From: Alphaproteobacteria bacterium
GTDB taxonomy: Bacteria > Pseudomonadota > Alphaproteobacteria > Acetobacterales > Acetobacteraceae
NCBI GenBank assembly: GCA_017307285.1
Contig: JAFKFI010000103.1
Location: 1,553-48,891 of the forward strand
Length of the DNA: 47,339 bases
Direction: 5' to 3'
The notes beneath the pieces were generated by a model that was not told where the DNA came from, ran no database searches, and saw nothing but the letters and a program-made list of their open reading frames with translations. Every line of letters begins with the position of its first letter. The first letter of the stretch is position 1. Both the position numbers and the translations under genes were made by a program. Below, one piece after another: positions 27,506 to 35,286 of the stretch.

Positions 27506-28647
27506 AGAGCAACCTGCTGACCGCTGGCCTCTCGGACTATCTCGCCAGCGCTGCGGAGCTGATCGAGGAGGCGCGCAACGGGCGCATGTTCATCCTGGTC
27601 GACGACGAGGATCGAGAAAACGAGGGCGACCTGATCGTGCCCGCGCAGTTTGCGACGCCCGACGCGATCAATTTCATGGCCCGCCACGCGCGCGGCCTGG
27701 TCTGCCTCGCGATGACCCGCCAGCGCGTCGAGCAGTTGGGCCTGTCGCTGATGAGTCAGTCCAACGGCACCCGCCATCAGACTGCTTTCACGGTATCCAT
27801 CGAGGCGCGCGAGGGCGTCACCACCGGCATCTCGGCGGCCGACCGCGCTCACACGGTGGCGGTCGCGGTCAATCCGGAATGCGGCCGGGACGATATCGTC
27901 ACCCCCGGCCATATCTTTCCCCTGGTGGCGCGCGAGGGCGGCACCCTGGTGCGAGCCGGACATACCGAGGCGGCCGTCGACATCGCGCGGCTGGCGGGGT
28001 TGAACCCGGCGGGCGTGATTTGCGAGATCATGAACGACGACGGCACGATGGCGCGGCTGCCGGACCTCGTGACCTTCGCTCAGCGCCACAACCTGAAGCT
28101 CGGCACCATCGCCGACCTGATCGGCCATCGCCGGCGCACCGAGCGACTGGTGCGGCGCATCGAAGAGGGCACCATCGAGCACGTCGCCGGCGGCGACTGG
28201 CGGGTGGTGGTCTACGCCAACAAGGTCGAGTACATGGAGCACCTCGCGCTGGTGAAGGGCGACATCTCCTCGGACGGCGTGCCACCGCTGGTGCGGATGC
28301 ACGCGGTCGACCTGCTGGACGACATGACCGGCGGGCCGCACTGGATCCAGCTGCATGGCGCCATGCGGATGATCGCCAAGGAGGGGCGCGGCGTGGTGGT
28401 GCTGATCCGCGAGCATCGCCGCACGGCGTTGTCCGAGCGGGTCGGCGGCATGGCGGGCGCGACCAAGCCGCCGCGACAGTTGCGCGACTATGGGATCGGC
28501 GCTCAGATCCTGCTCGATCTCGGGGTCAAGGACATGGTGCTTCTCTCCAACACGCGGCGCACCCTGGTGGGACTGGAGGGCTACGGCTTGAACATCGTCG
28601 ACCAACGTCCGATCGTCGATCCGCTTGAGGACGGCAACGGCCGATGA
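27502..28647 (+). CDS. ribB: 3,4-dihydroxy-2-butanone 4-phosphate synthase with degenerate GTP cyclohydrolase II domain (RibBA/RibBX type)
   Basis: Makes the four-carbon precursor of lumazine from ribulose 5-phosphate. The N-terminal domain (about 1-205) has the acidic loop DDEDRENEGD (34-43) and RAGHTEAAVDIARLAG (151-166), both needed for synthase activity. The C-terminal domain aligns with GTP cyclohydrolase II, but where three zinc cysteines should follow LVRMH (about residue 267) the sequence is AVDLLDDMTGGPHWIQLHG, with none. This half is probably not a cyclohydrolase, like the RibBX proteins of Proteobacteria. The ATG at 27502 overlaps the ancestral ribE stop. The frame is open back through ribE only because of the ribE lesion. 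The protein has 381 aa. Confidence 0.93.
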   Translation: MKSNLLTAGLSDYLASAAELIEEARNGRMFILVDDEDRENEGDLIVPAQFATPDAINFMARHARGLVCLAMTRQRVEQLGLSLMSQSNGTRHQTAFTVSIEAREGVTTGISAADRAHTVAVAVNPECGRDDIVTPGHIFPLVAREGGTLVRAGHTEAAVDIARLAGLNPAGVICEIMNDDGTMARLPDLVTFAQRHNLKLGTIADLIGHRRRTERLVRRIEEGTIEHVAGGDWRVVVYANKVEYMEHLALVKGDISSDGVPPLVRMHAVDLLDDMTGGPHWIQLHGAMRMIAKEGRGVVVLIREHRRTALSERVGGMAGATKPPRQLRDYGIGAQILLDLGVKDMVLLSNTRRTLVGLEGYGLNIVDQRPIVDPLEDGNGR

Positions 28648-29126
28648 GCACGGCGGACGCGAAACTGCCAGCGGCGCCCCGCATCGAGGGGCCGCCGCCG
28701 CATTTGTTGCTGGTGCGCGCGCCCTATTATCGGGACGTGGTGGACGGCCTCTCCGAGGGCGCCGGACGGCTGCTGCGCGAGGCGGGCGGGACGTTCGAGA
28801 CGCTCGACGTGGCGGGCGCCTTCGAGCTGCCGCAGGCCATCCGCATCGCCATGCGGGGCAGCCGGCGGTTCGACGCGTTCGTGGCCTTGGGCTGCATCGT
28901 CAAGGGCGAGACCGACCATTACGAGTTCATCTCGCAGGCGACAATGGCGGGCCTGATGCAGGTCTCGCTGCAATTCGGCATAGCACTTGGGGCCGGCTTG
29001 CTGACCGTCGATACGATCCAGCAGGCGGAGGCCCGCTCGCGGCTCGACGGGTTCAACAAGGGTGCCGAGGCCGCTGCCGCGGCCCTGCTGCAGGTCGGCG
29101 CCGCCCGCCAGCTCGGGGCGTCGTAA
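28644..29126 (+). CDS. ribH: 6,7-dimethyl-8-ribityllumazine synthase
   Basis: Condenses the dihydroxybutanone phosphate with the pyrimidine to give lumazine, the substrate of riboflavin synthase. The 160-aa protein contains VAGAFELPQA (substrate-binding loop), ALGCIVKGETDHYEFIS with the catalytic histidine region, and LLTVDTIQQAEAR. It overlaps ribBA by 4 nt (ATGA) and nusB by 1 nt (TAATG). The sequence looks intact, so the operon has a working lumazine step next to a broken final step. Confidence 0.95.
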   Translation: MSTADAKLPAAPRIEGPPPHLLLVRAPYYRDVVDGLSEGAGRLLREAGGTFETLDVAGAFELPQAIRIAMRGSRRFDAFVALGCIVKGETDHYEFISQATMAGLMQVSLQFGIALGAGLLTVDTIQQAEARSRLDGFNKGAEAAAAALLQVGAARQLGAS

Positions 29127-29626
29127 TGGGAAAGCTCGCGAGCAGGCGGCCCGTTCCTCCCGGACGGCCAAGGACGGCCTCGCGCGTCGCGGCCGTGCAG
29201 GCGCTGTTCCAGAGCGAGCAGGCGCAGGACAGCCCGGAATCGGTGATTGATCAATTCGTCCGTCACAGGCTGGGCGAGCTGCCGGGCACTGGCGGGTTCG
29301 AGGAGGGGCGGGTACCCGACGCGCTCGTGCCGCTATTCGCGCGCATCGTGCGTACGGCGGTCGCGCAGCAGGACACGCTCGACCGGATGCTTGCCGAGGC
29401 ACTGCCTGCCGACTGGCCGCTGGCGCGCATCGATCCGGTGCTGCGGGCGCTCATGCGGGCCGGTGGGGCGGAATTGCTGATGACGGACGGGCCACCCGCC
29501 AAGGTCGTCATCAACGAGTATCTCGATGTATCGCATGGTTTCTTCACGGGCGACGAGCCGCGCATGGCCAACGGCGTGCTGGACCGGCTGGCCCGGCTGC
29601 TGCGGCCGGGCGAGTTCGTGCAATAG
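29126..29626 (+). CDS. nusB: Transcription antitermination factor NusB
   Basis: RNA-binding factor of the rRNA antitermination complex, acting with NusE (S10) at boxA. The 166-aa all-helical protein shows SRVAAVQALFQSEQA near the N-terminus, LARIDPVLRALMRAGGAELL, and VVINEYLDVSHGFFTGDEPRMANGVLDRL, the typical C-terminal helices. The ATG at 29126 overlaps the ribH stop. A palindromic repeat of about 86 bp separates it from thiL, in the only sizeable gap of this operon. Confidence 0.94.
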   Translation: MGKLASRRPVPPGRPRTASRVAAVQALFQSEQAQDSPESVIDQFVRHRLGELPGTGGFEEGRVPDALVPLFARIVRTAVAQQDTLDRMLAEALPADWPLARIDPVLRALMRAGGAELLMTDGPPAKVVINEYLDVSHGFFTGDEPRMANGVLDRLARLLRPGEFVQ

Positions 29627-29659
29627 CCGTCCCATGAGCAGCGAGTCCCCGCCTTCCTG

Positions 29660-29745
29660 CGTCATGCCCGTGCTTGTCACGGGCATCCACGACTTCCGGT
29701 GTCACCCGGCAAGTCGTGGATGGCCGGCCTGCGCCGACCATGACG
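29660..29745. repeat. Intergenic palindromic repeat (REP-like)
   Basis: An imperfect long palindrome between nusB and thiL. Outer arms are CGTCATG (29660-29666) and CATGACG (29739-29745). Inner arms are ATCCACGACTT (29685-29695) and AAGTCGTGGAT (29711-29721), both perfect. The wording (GTCATGCCCG...GGGCATCCACGA) resembles widely dispersed intergenic palindromes of alphaproteobacteria. As RNA it would fold into one long stem and could attenuate thiL expression. Confidence 0.7.
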
Positions 29746-29770
29746 GCGGGCAGGTGGGCTGATACCGGCC

Positions 29771-30739
29771 GTGGCCGTCGCGTTGGAGGCCGGGCTCCCC
29801 CCCGAGTTCGCCCTGATCGCCCGGCACTTCCGCCCGCTCGCCGGCCCCGGCAGCCTCGACCTGGCCGACGATGCCGCCGTGCTGACACCGCCGCTGAATC
29901 GGGAGCTCGTCCTCACCTGCGACGCGATGGTCGGCGGCGTGCATTTTCTGCTCGACGACCCCGCCGATCTCGTCGCCCGCAAGTTGCTGCGGGTGAACCT
30001 GTCCGATCTCGCGGCCAAGGGGGCCGTCCCGCTCGGCTATCTGATGACGGTCTCGGCGCCGCGCGGCACGCCCGACGCTTGGTTCGCGTCCTTCGCGGCC
30101 GGACTGGCTGAGGATCAGGCCCGTTTCGGCGTCTCGCTCCTCGGCGGCGATACAACCTCGACACCGGGGCCGATCTCCCTCTCGCTCACCATTCTCGGCC
30201 ATGTCGCCCCCGGAGCGGCGGTCCGGCGGGTCGGCGCGCGGCCCGGCGATGGCGTGTGGGTGACTGGCACGATCGGCGACGGAGCGCTCGGCCTTGCCGT
30301 GGGGCAGGGCCGGCTGGCGGACCCATCGGGCCACCTGCTCAGGCGCTACCGGCTTCCCGACCCGCGGATCGGACTGGCGATCTCGGGGATCGCCTCGGCC
30401 GGCATGGACGTCTCGGACGGGCTGGTGCAGGACCTTGGCCATCTCTGCCGCGCCGGCGGTCTGGGTGCTGCGATCGACGCCGGACTGGTGCCGCTCTCCG
30501 GCGCCGCACGGGCGGCCGGCCCCGAATGGCTGGCTGCCTGCCTCACGGGCGGCGATGACTACGAGTTGCTGCTCGCCGTGCCTCCGGACCGTGAAGCGGC
30601 GCTCGCTGCCGCGGCGGCAGAAGCCGGCATCGACGTCGCCCGGATCGGGCACTTCCATCGGGGCGCGCCGCGTGTTTCTGTGCGCGGTCCCGACGGGGCG
30701 GAGATGGCCTTGCCGTCTGGCGGTTGGAGTCATTTCTGA
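29771..30739 (+). CDS. thiL: Thiamine-monophosphate kinase
   Basis: Phosphorylates thiamine monophosphate to the active diphosphate. The 322-aa member of the PurM/ThiL fold has the early acidic motif DLADDAAVL, then CDAMVGGVHFLLDDPADLVARKLLRVNLSDLAAKG. It also has GVSLLGGDTTSTPGPISLSLT (metal and ATP site) and ASAGMDVSDGLVQDLGHLC. The start is GTG 29771; a later TTG at 29783 is also possible, as no strong ribosome binding site is seen. It follows nusB across the palindromic repeat. There is no TPP riboswitch in the gap. Confidence 0.93.
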   Translation: MAVALEAGLPPEFALIARHFRPLAGPGSLDLADDAAVLTPPLNRELVLTCDAMVGGVHFLLDDPADLVARKLLRVNLSDLAAKGAVPLGYLMTVSAPRGTPDAWFASFAAGLAEDQARFGVSLLGGDTTSTPGPISLSLTILGHVAPGAAVRRVGARPGDGVWVTGTIGDGALGLAVGQGRLADPSGHLLRRYRLPDPRIGLAISGIASAGMDVSDGLVQDLGHLCRAGGLGAAIDAGLVPLSGAARAAGPEWLAACLTGGDDYELLLAVPPDREAALAAAAAEAGIDVARIGHFHRGAPRVSVRGPDGAEMALPSGGWSHF

Positions 30740-30794
30740 CCGGCCGACGTGACGGAAAGGCGCGTCCCCGGCGCGTTCGGTCCAGGGGAGTGGC

Positions 30795-31976
30795 ATGAAC
30801 CGGAACGTCTGGCTTCTGTTCTGCTGTCAGGCGTTGATGAACGCCGTGATGTCCGGCCAGGTGGTGATGGCCTCGCTGATCGGGCATTCGCTCGCGGTCG
30901 ACAAGACGCTCAATACGCTGCCGATGGCCGTGCAGATGGCGGCGACGATGGCGGCCTCCATCCCCGCCGGCATCATCTTCTCCCGCCTCGGCCGCAAGCC
31001 GGGCTTCTTCCTCGGGTGCTTCTGCGCGCTCCTCGGCAGCCTGACCTTCGCGCTCGGCGTCTATCGCGGCAGCTTCCTGATCTACTGCCTAGGCGCCATC
31101 CCCGGCGGCCTCGGTTTCGGCATAGCCCAGCATCTCCGTTTCGCCGCCGCCGAGGTGGCCGCGCCGGAAGCGCGTCCGCGGGCGATCGCCCTCGTGATGG
31201 CGGGCGGCGTGCTGGCCGCCATAATCGGTCCGGAAATCGTCAAACGCACCAATGACTTGTTGCCCCTAACTTTCCTCGGCACCTATTTCACCCTGACCAT
31301 CCTGCCGTTTCTTGTCGCGGTCCTGCTGACGGTCGTGAAGTTGCCGCCCGCGCCGCCGCCGCAGACCGTGCGGGTGAGCTTCCGTGCCATCCTGAGCCGG
31401 CCGACCTTCATCGTCGCCGTGGTCGCCGGCATGGCGGCCTACGGCGCGATGAATCTGGTCATGGCCTCCACGCCGCTCGAGATGATGATGTGCGGGTTCG
31501 GCGTAAACGCCAGCGCTGACGTGATCCGAGCTCACTCGATCAGCATGTACCTGCCTGGATTTATTACCGGCCGGCTGATCCAGCGTTTCGGCTCCCATCA
31601 GATCATCTGCACCGGCACCCTGCTCGCGCTCGGATGCGTCCTCGCCAACTGGTTTTTGGGTCCGCTCTATCTCACCTTCTTCTTGGCGCTGATGCTGCTC
31701 GGGATCGGTTGGAATTTCATGTTCGTCGGTGCGACGGCGCTGCTCTCGACGGTCTATGAGCCGCACGAGCGGGTGAAGGTGCAGGCGACCAACGACTTCC
31801 TGGTGTTCGGCACGGTGGCGTGCACCGCCTTCGCCTCGGGCGCGATCCACGCCACTGCCGGATGGATGGCGCTCAACCTGACCATCGTGCCGCCGGTTCT
31901 CGTGGCAGGCGGTCTGGTCCTATGGCACCTGGCGGCACGCCACCGGCTGGCCCCGTCCGCCGAGCCGGCTCAGTAG
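30795..31976 (+). CDS. Major facilitator superfamily transporter
   Basis: A 393-aa inner-membrane protein with about twelve hydrophobic helices. The loop between helices 2 and 3 reads IIFSRLGRKPGFFLG, the classic MFS GxLxDRxGRK-type motif in modified form. The domain linker after about residue 180 is PPAPPPQTVRVSFRA. The first helix (VWLLFCCQALMNAVMSGQVV) starts at once, with no signal peptide. The substrate is not readable. GGGGAG lies before the ATG. It ends 7 nt inside the convergent bamE gene and stands apart from thiL by 55 nt. Confidence 0.87.
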   Translation: MNRNVWLLFCCQALMNAVMSGQVVMASLIGHSLAVDKTLNTLPMAVQMAATMAASIPAGIIFSRLGRKPGFFLGCFCALLGSLTFALGVYRGSFLIYCLGAIPGGLGFGIAQHLRFAAAEVAAPEARPRAIALVMAGGVLAAIIGPEIVKRTNDLLPLTFLGTYFTLTILPFLVAVLLTVVKLPPAPPPQTVRVSFRAILSRPTFIVAVVAGMAAYGAMNLVMASTPLEMMMCGFGVNASADVIRAHSISMYLPGFITGRLIQRFGSHQIICTGTLLALGCVLANWFLGPLYLTFFLALMLLGIGWNFMFVGATALLSTVYEPHERVKVQATNDFLVFGTVACTAFASGAIHATAGWMALNLTIVPPVLVAGGLVLWHLAARHRLAPSAEPAQ

Positions 31977-32551
31977 CTTCCGCCGGTCCGATTGCCGCCG
32001 GAAGGTGCGCCGCCTTCAGGCACCGAGCCGCTGTTGCTGTTGCTACCGCTGCCGAGCGATGCGCCGCCGAGGCCGCCTGGGCTGAAGCGGCCGACATTGC
32101 CGAGCAACTGCTGCAGGATCGAGGCTTCGCTGCCCGGCGAGGGGGTGGCCCTGGCAACCATCGTGACCGGCAGGGCATCGCCCTTGTTGAGCTGCTTCAC
32201 GTCCCGCAGCACGCCCTGCTCGTTGAAGGTCAGCAGCACGACATCCTGGCTCAGCACCTTTTGCGTCTGGCCGATCACCGGACGGGTCATCGAGCCGATA
32301 TAGATCCACTGGTTGTCGTCGAACGTGGCCTTGGCCGTGGGTGAGCCGAGCAGCGCCGCGGCGTCGGCCCGGGTCGAGGTGCCGGGGGTCAGTTCCTTCA
32401 GCATATCCGCATCGACCCGATTGCCGCGGACCTGCGGGGTCGCCTCGAAGAAACTGCAGCCGGACAGCAGCAACATCAGACACACGATCGGTGCGCACCG
32501 AGCCCGGCTGCGGGCGGGCGAGGAGCGGGCGGGGGCGGACGCGGTCAGCAA
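31970..32551 (-). CDS. bamE: Outer membrane assembly lipoprotein BamE
   Basis: BamE is a small lipoprotein of the BAM complex that inserts beta-barrel proteins into the outer membrane. The signal peptide ends in the lipobox LLLSGC, with lipidated C32. The SmpA/OmlA domain follows: VDADMLKELTPGTSTRADAAALLGSPTAKATFDDNQWIYIG, with the usual end TFNEQGVLRDV. A Ser/Gly/Asn-rich tail of about 40 residues follows the domain. The start is uncertain: TTG at 32551 gives a plausible signal peptide, and no better codon is obvious. It is divergent from the ubiquinol-cytochrome c chaperone gene, a common alphaproteobacterial arrangement. Confidence 0.9.
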   Translation of the reverse strand: MLTASAPARSSPARSRARCAPIVCLMLLLSGCSFFEATPQVRGNRVDADMLKELTPGTSTRADAAALLGSPTAKATFDDNQWIYIGSMTRPVIGQTQKVLSQDVVLLTFNEQGVLRDVKQLNKGDALPVTMVARATPSPGSEASILQQLLGNVGRFSPGGLGGASLGSGSNSNSGSVPEGGAPSGGNRTGGSY

Positions 32552-32714
32552 GCGGGCGGTCCTCGGAATTCCACTGCACGCGCCGCCGGCTCAAGGCCGT
32601 TCGATTGACCCGTCGCGGCGGTGCGCTATGTCTGAGGGGGTGTCACGGTGGCTCCGCCATGTCAATCGGAGCCTTTGGAGTCGGCGGGATGCCCGAGGGA
32701 GCGTCGCGAAAAGC

Positions 32715-33263
32715 ATGGGCTTGATGGGGCTGATCCGTCGGGGGCGGCACGAACGGGCTGGATTCGGCCTCTACGGCGCGGCGGTGTCGGCGGCGCGGGA
32801 CAGCTATTTCTACGCGACGCTCGGGGTTCCCGACACGCTGGACGGCCGATTCGACATGCTCGGATTGCACGCCGCGCTGCTGATCCGCAGGCTCCGCCAG
32901 TGCCCCGAACCCGGACCGGCCATCGCCCAGGCGGTGTTCGACGCGATGTTCAGCGACATGGACCGGAATTTACGCGAAATGGGGGTGAGCGACCTCGCCG
33001 TGGGCAAACGTGTCCGCGCCATGTGGGAGGCCTTCCACGGCCGAGCCCAAGCCTATGATGCGGCACTCGACGCCAACGACCCGGACGCCCTGGCCGCCGC
33101 GGTCAGCCGCAACGTCTGGCGCGGGGAACAAGCCGCCCACGGGGCCACCGAGACCCTGGCGCGCGTGGCGCTTGCGCAATCGGCCTTCTTGGCGGATCAA
33201 CCCTTGGCGGACCTGGCCGCCGGCCGGGTGAGATTCCTCCCCGCGACGGAAGCGGCCCGATGA
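32715..33263 (+). CDS. Ubiquinol-cytochrome c chaperone family protein
   Basis: Related to mitochondrial Cbp3, which helps assemble the cytochrome bc1 complex. The 182-aa protein has the typical order LYGAAVSAARDSYFYATLGVPDTLDGRFDMLGLHAALLIRRL, then VFDAMFSDMDRNLREMGVSDLAVGKRVRAM, then AFHGRAQAYDAAL. I prefer the ATG at 32715 because family members begin shortly before the Arg-rich start (LIRRGRHERAG); an ATG at 32628 would add 29 residues unlike the family. It overlaps the yceD gene by 4 nt (ATGA). Confidence 0.87.
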   Translation: MGLMGLIRRGRHERAGFGLYGAAVSAARDSYFYATLGVPDTLDGRFDMLGLHAALLIRRLRQCPEPGPAIAQAVFDAMFSDMDRNLREMGVSDLAVGKRVRAMWEAFHGRAQAYDAALDANDPDALAAAVSRNVWRGEQAAHGATETLARVALAQSAFLADQPLADLAAGRVRFLPATEAAR

Positions 33264-33769
33264 ATCCCGGCCAGCACAAGCCCGAGCTGCACCGACCGCT
33301 GGCGCTGGACCGCGTCGGCGCGCGGGGCATCGAGATCACGGTCGAGGCTACTCCGGAAGAGTGTGCTGCGGTTGCCAAGCGGCTGCTCGTGGTCGGGATT
33401 CCCGCGCTGCGGTGCGCCTTCGCGCTGACGCGGGTTGCTGGGGGCATCATCGAGGCACAGGGGCATCTCCAGGCGCGCGTGTTGCGCACCTGCGTGGTCT
33501 CGCTCGACGAGTTCGAGGCCGCGGCAGACGAGAGGTTCAGCTTGCGCTTCGTGCCGGCCGGCACCGAGAGCGACGACCCCGACCCTGAATCGGAGGACGA
33601 GGTGCCCTATACTGGCGACTTCCTCGACCTTGGCGAGGCAGCCGTCGAGCAGTTGGCGCTCGCCTTGGACCCGTACCCGCGCAAGCCCGATGCCGAGCTG
33701 CCCGCCGCCGAAGCTGAGGCCCCGGAGCATCCGTTTGCGACGCTGGCCTCGCTGCGGCGGCCCAACTGA
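33260..33769 (+). CDS. yceD: DUF177 family protein (YceD)
   Basis: A 169-aa member of the YceD family, whose relatives are linked to 23S rRNA accumulation and are often encoded just before rpmF. Typical features are HRPLALDRVG near the N-terminus, the central VLRTCVVSLDEFEAAADERFSLRFV, and the acidic segment DDPDPESEDEVPYTGDFLDLGEAAVEQLALALDPYPR, which is the most conserved part. It starts in an ATGA overlap with the chaperone-like gene. A 161-nt gap separates it from rpmF; I see no gene or clear structure there. Confidence 0.9.
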   Translation: MNPGQHKPELHRPLALDRVGARGIEITVEATPEECAAVAKRLLVVGIPALRCAFALTRVAGGIIEAQGHLQARVLRTCVVSLDEFEAAADERFSLRFVPAGTESDDPDPESEDEVPYTGDFLDLGEAAVEQLALALDPYPRKPDAELPAAEAEAPEHPFATLASLRRPN

Positions 33770-33930
33770 GATGCGTGCACCAGCCGGGATGCCAGCGCCG
33801 CGCCGCGATGCCTTGCGGGTGGGCGCCCCCTCTGCTAGACGCCCCGGCTCACGTCATTGCCAGATTGTGACCGCCCGCGTCCCGGATTCGCCGGGGCCGG
33901 AGGTCACGCAGACCGGAGGGGCGCAGTCCC

Positions 33931-34134
33931 ATGGCCGTTCCCAAGAGAAAAACCTCGCCGTCGCGTCGGGGAATGCGCCGCGCCCATCAGGCGCTGCCGA
34001 CCGAAGCGCATGCGGAGTGCCCGAATTGCGGCGAGTTGCGCCGCCCGCACCACGTCTGCAGCCATTGCGGCCATTACGACGGCCGCGAGGTGGTGGCCGC
34101 CGGCAAGGCGCTGAAGGGCGCCGTCCGGGCCTGA
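33931..34134 (+). CDS. rpmF: 50S ribosomal protein L32
   Basis: A 67-aa ribosomal protein beginning [20 protein letters not shown], the invariant L32 opening. It carries a complete zinc ribbon with C30, C33, C43 and C46 ([13 protein letters not shown] and [10 protein letters not shown]), the zinc-binding (C+) form. The ATG at 33931 is clear. plsX follows after 31 nt; yceD-rpmF-plsX-fabH is a classical co-transcribed block linking ribosome synthesis with fatty acid synthesis. Confidence 0.97.
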   Translation: MAVPKRKTSPSRRGMRRAHQALPTEAHAECPNCGELRRPHHVCSHCGHYDGREVVAAGKALKGAVRA

Positions 34135-34165
34135 CGCTGAGCGTCAGAGTCCCCGTCAGCCTCCG

Positions 34166-35266
34166 TTGACCGAGTCCCCCACGCTGGCGCCGTTCGCCCT
34201 CGCCATCGACGCAATGGGGGGCGACCGCGCGCCGGAGATGGTCATAGAGGGGCTGGCGATCGCGGCGGAGCGCCACCCCGGCGCGCGTTTCCTGCTGGTG
34301 GGCGACCAAGCGCGGATCGAGCCACTGCTCCGCCGCCACAAGCGCGCGGCGAGCGTATGCACGATCCGTCATGCGCCCGAGGTGATCGGCGACGAGATGA
34401 AGCCGACCGCGGCTTTGCGCAGCCGCGGCGCGTCCATGCGAGTGGCGATCGATGCGGTGGCGGGCGGGGAGGCTGCCGGCATCGTCTCGGCCGGCAACAC
34501 CGGCGCGCTGCTCGCCCTCTCGAAGATCGTCATCAAGTCGCTGCCGGGGATCGACCGGCCGGCGATGGCAGCGATCGGGCCGTCGGCGCGCGGCGACGTG
34601 GTGATGCTCGACCTCGGGGCCAATGTCTACTGCGACGCGCGAAACCTGGTGGAATTTGCCGTGATGGGCGATATGTTCGCCCGCACCGTGCTCGGGCTGA
34701 CAGCGCCCAGCATCGGCCTGCTCAATGTCGGGGCCGAAGAGCTGAAGGGCGACGACCGGGTGCGCCAGGCCGCCGAGATCCTCCGGGAGAGCCACATCGC
34801 GCCGCAGTTCCACGGCTTCGTCGAGGGCCACGACATCGCGGCCGGCACCACCGACGTGGTTGTGACCGATGGCTTCACCGGCAATGTCGCGCTCAAGACC
34901 GCCGAGGGCGCCTTGAAGCTGATCGGCGACCTGTTGCGCAAGGTGTTCACCAGCAGCGTCGCCTCCCGCGTCGCCTATCTGCTCGCCCGACCTGGGCTCG
35001 AACGGCTGCGCGAATGGCTCGACCCGCGCCGCTACAACGGGGCGGTGATGCTGGGACTGAACGGCGTCGTGGTGAAGTCGCATGGCGGCACCGACGCGCA
35101 GGGTTTCGCCCACGCTGTCGATGTGGCGATGGATATGGTCGTGCACCGGTTCAACGATCGCATCCGCGAGGGACTAGCCAAGATGGTCGGGCTGAACCCG
35201 GCCGGGGCGCGGCCGGGCGCCGCGCGGAATGGCGGCGACGGTCCGCGTCTCGCCACCGCTCAATAG
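34166..35266 (+). CDS. plsX: Phosphate acyltransferase PlsX
   Basis: Converts acyl-ACP to acyl-phosphate for phospholipid synthesis. The 366-aa protein has FALAIDAMGGDRAPEMVIEG (11-30), GIVSAGNTGALLALSKI, ARGDVVMLDLGANVYCD, VGAEELKGDDRV, and GFTGNVALKTAEGALKL, all diagnostic. The only start codon before the conserved region is TTG at 34166 (CCGTTGACC). It is a peripheral membrane enzyme by family knowledge. The fabH ATG lies 20 nt after the stop. Confidence 0.94.
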   Translation: MTESPTLAPFALAIDAMGGDRAPEMVIEGLAIAAERHPGARFLLVGDQARIEPLLRRHKRAASVCTIRHAPEVIGDEMKPTAALRSRGASMRVAIDAVAGGEAAGIVSAGNTGALLALSKIVIKSLPGIDRPAMAAIGPSARGDVVMLDLGANVYCDARNLVEFAVMGDMFARTVLGLTAPSIGLLNVGAEELKGDDRVRQAAEILRESHIAPQFHGFVEGHDIAAGTTDVVVTDGFTGNVALKTAEGALKLIGDLLRKVFTSSVASRVAYLLARPGLERLREWLDPRRYNGAVMLGLNGVVVKSHGGTDAQGFAHAVDVAMDMVVHRFNDRIREGLAKMVGLNPAGARPGAARNGGDGPRLATAQ

Positions 35267-35286
35267 CCGGACCCAATAGGTCGAAC

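Noticed and set aside
26944-28647. A natural 567-aa RibE-RibBA fusion protein
   Set aside because: The joining residues (QHHSPHGIRHHIRHAGTGRR) match nothing in either family, while the true RibE ending is present in another frame with its stop overlapping the ribBA ATG. The fusion is a by-product of the frameshift.
29627-29770. TPP riboswitch before thiL
   Set aside because: The gap is filled by a long palindrome and lacks the TPP-box consensus.
33770-33930. A gene or RNA in the yceD-rpmF gap
   Set aside because: No frame with a plausible start and no stable structure stood out in these 161 nt; it is probably a leader for rpmF.
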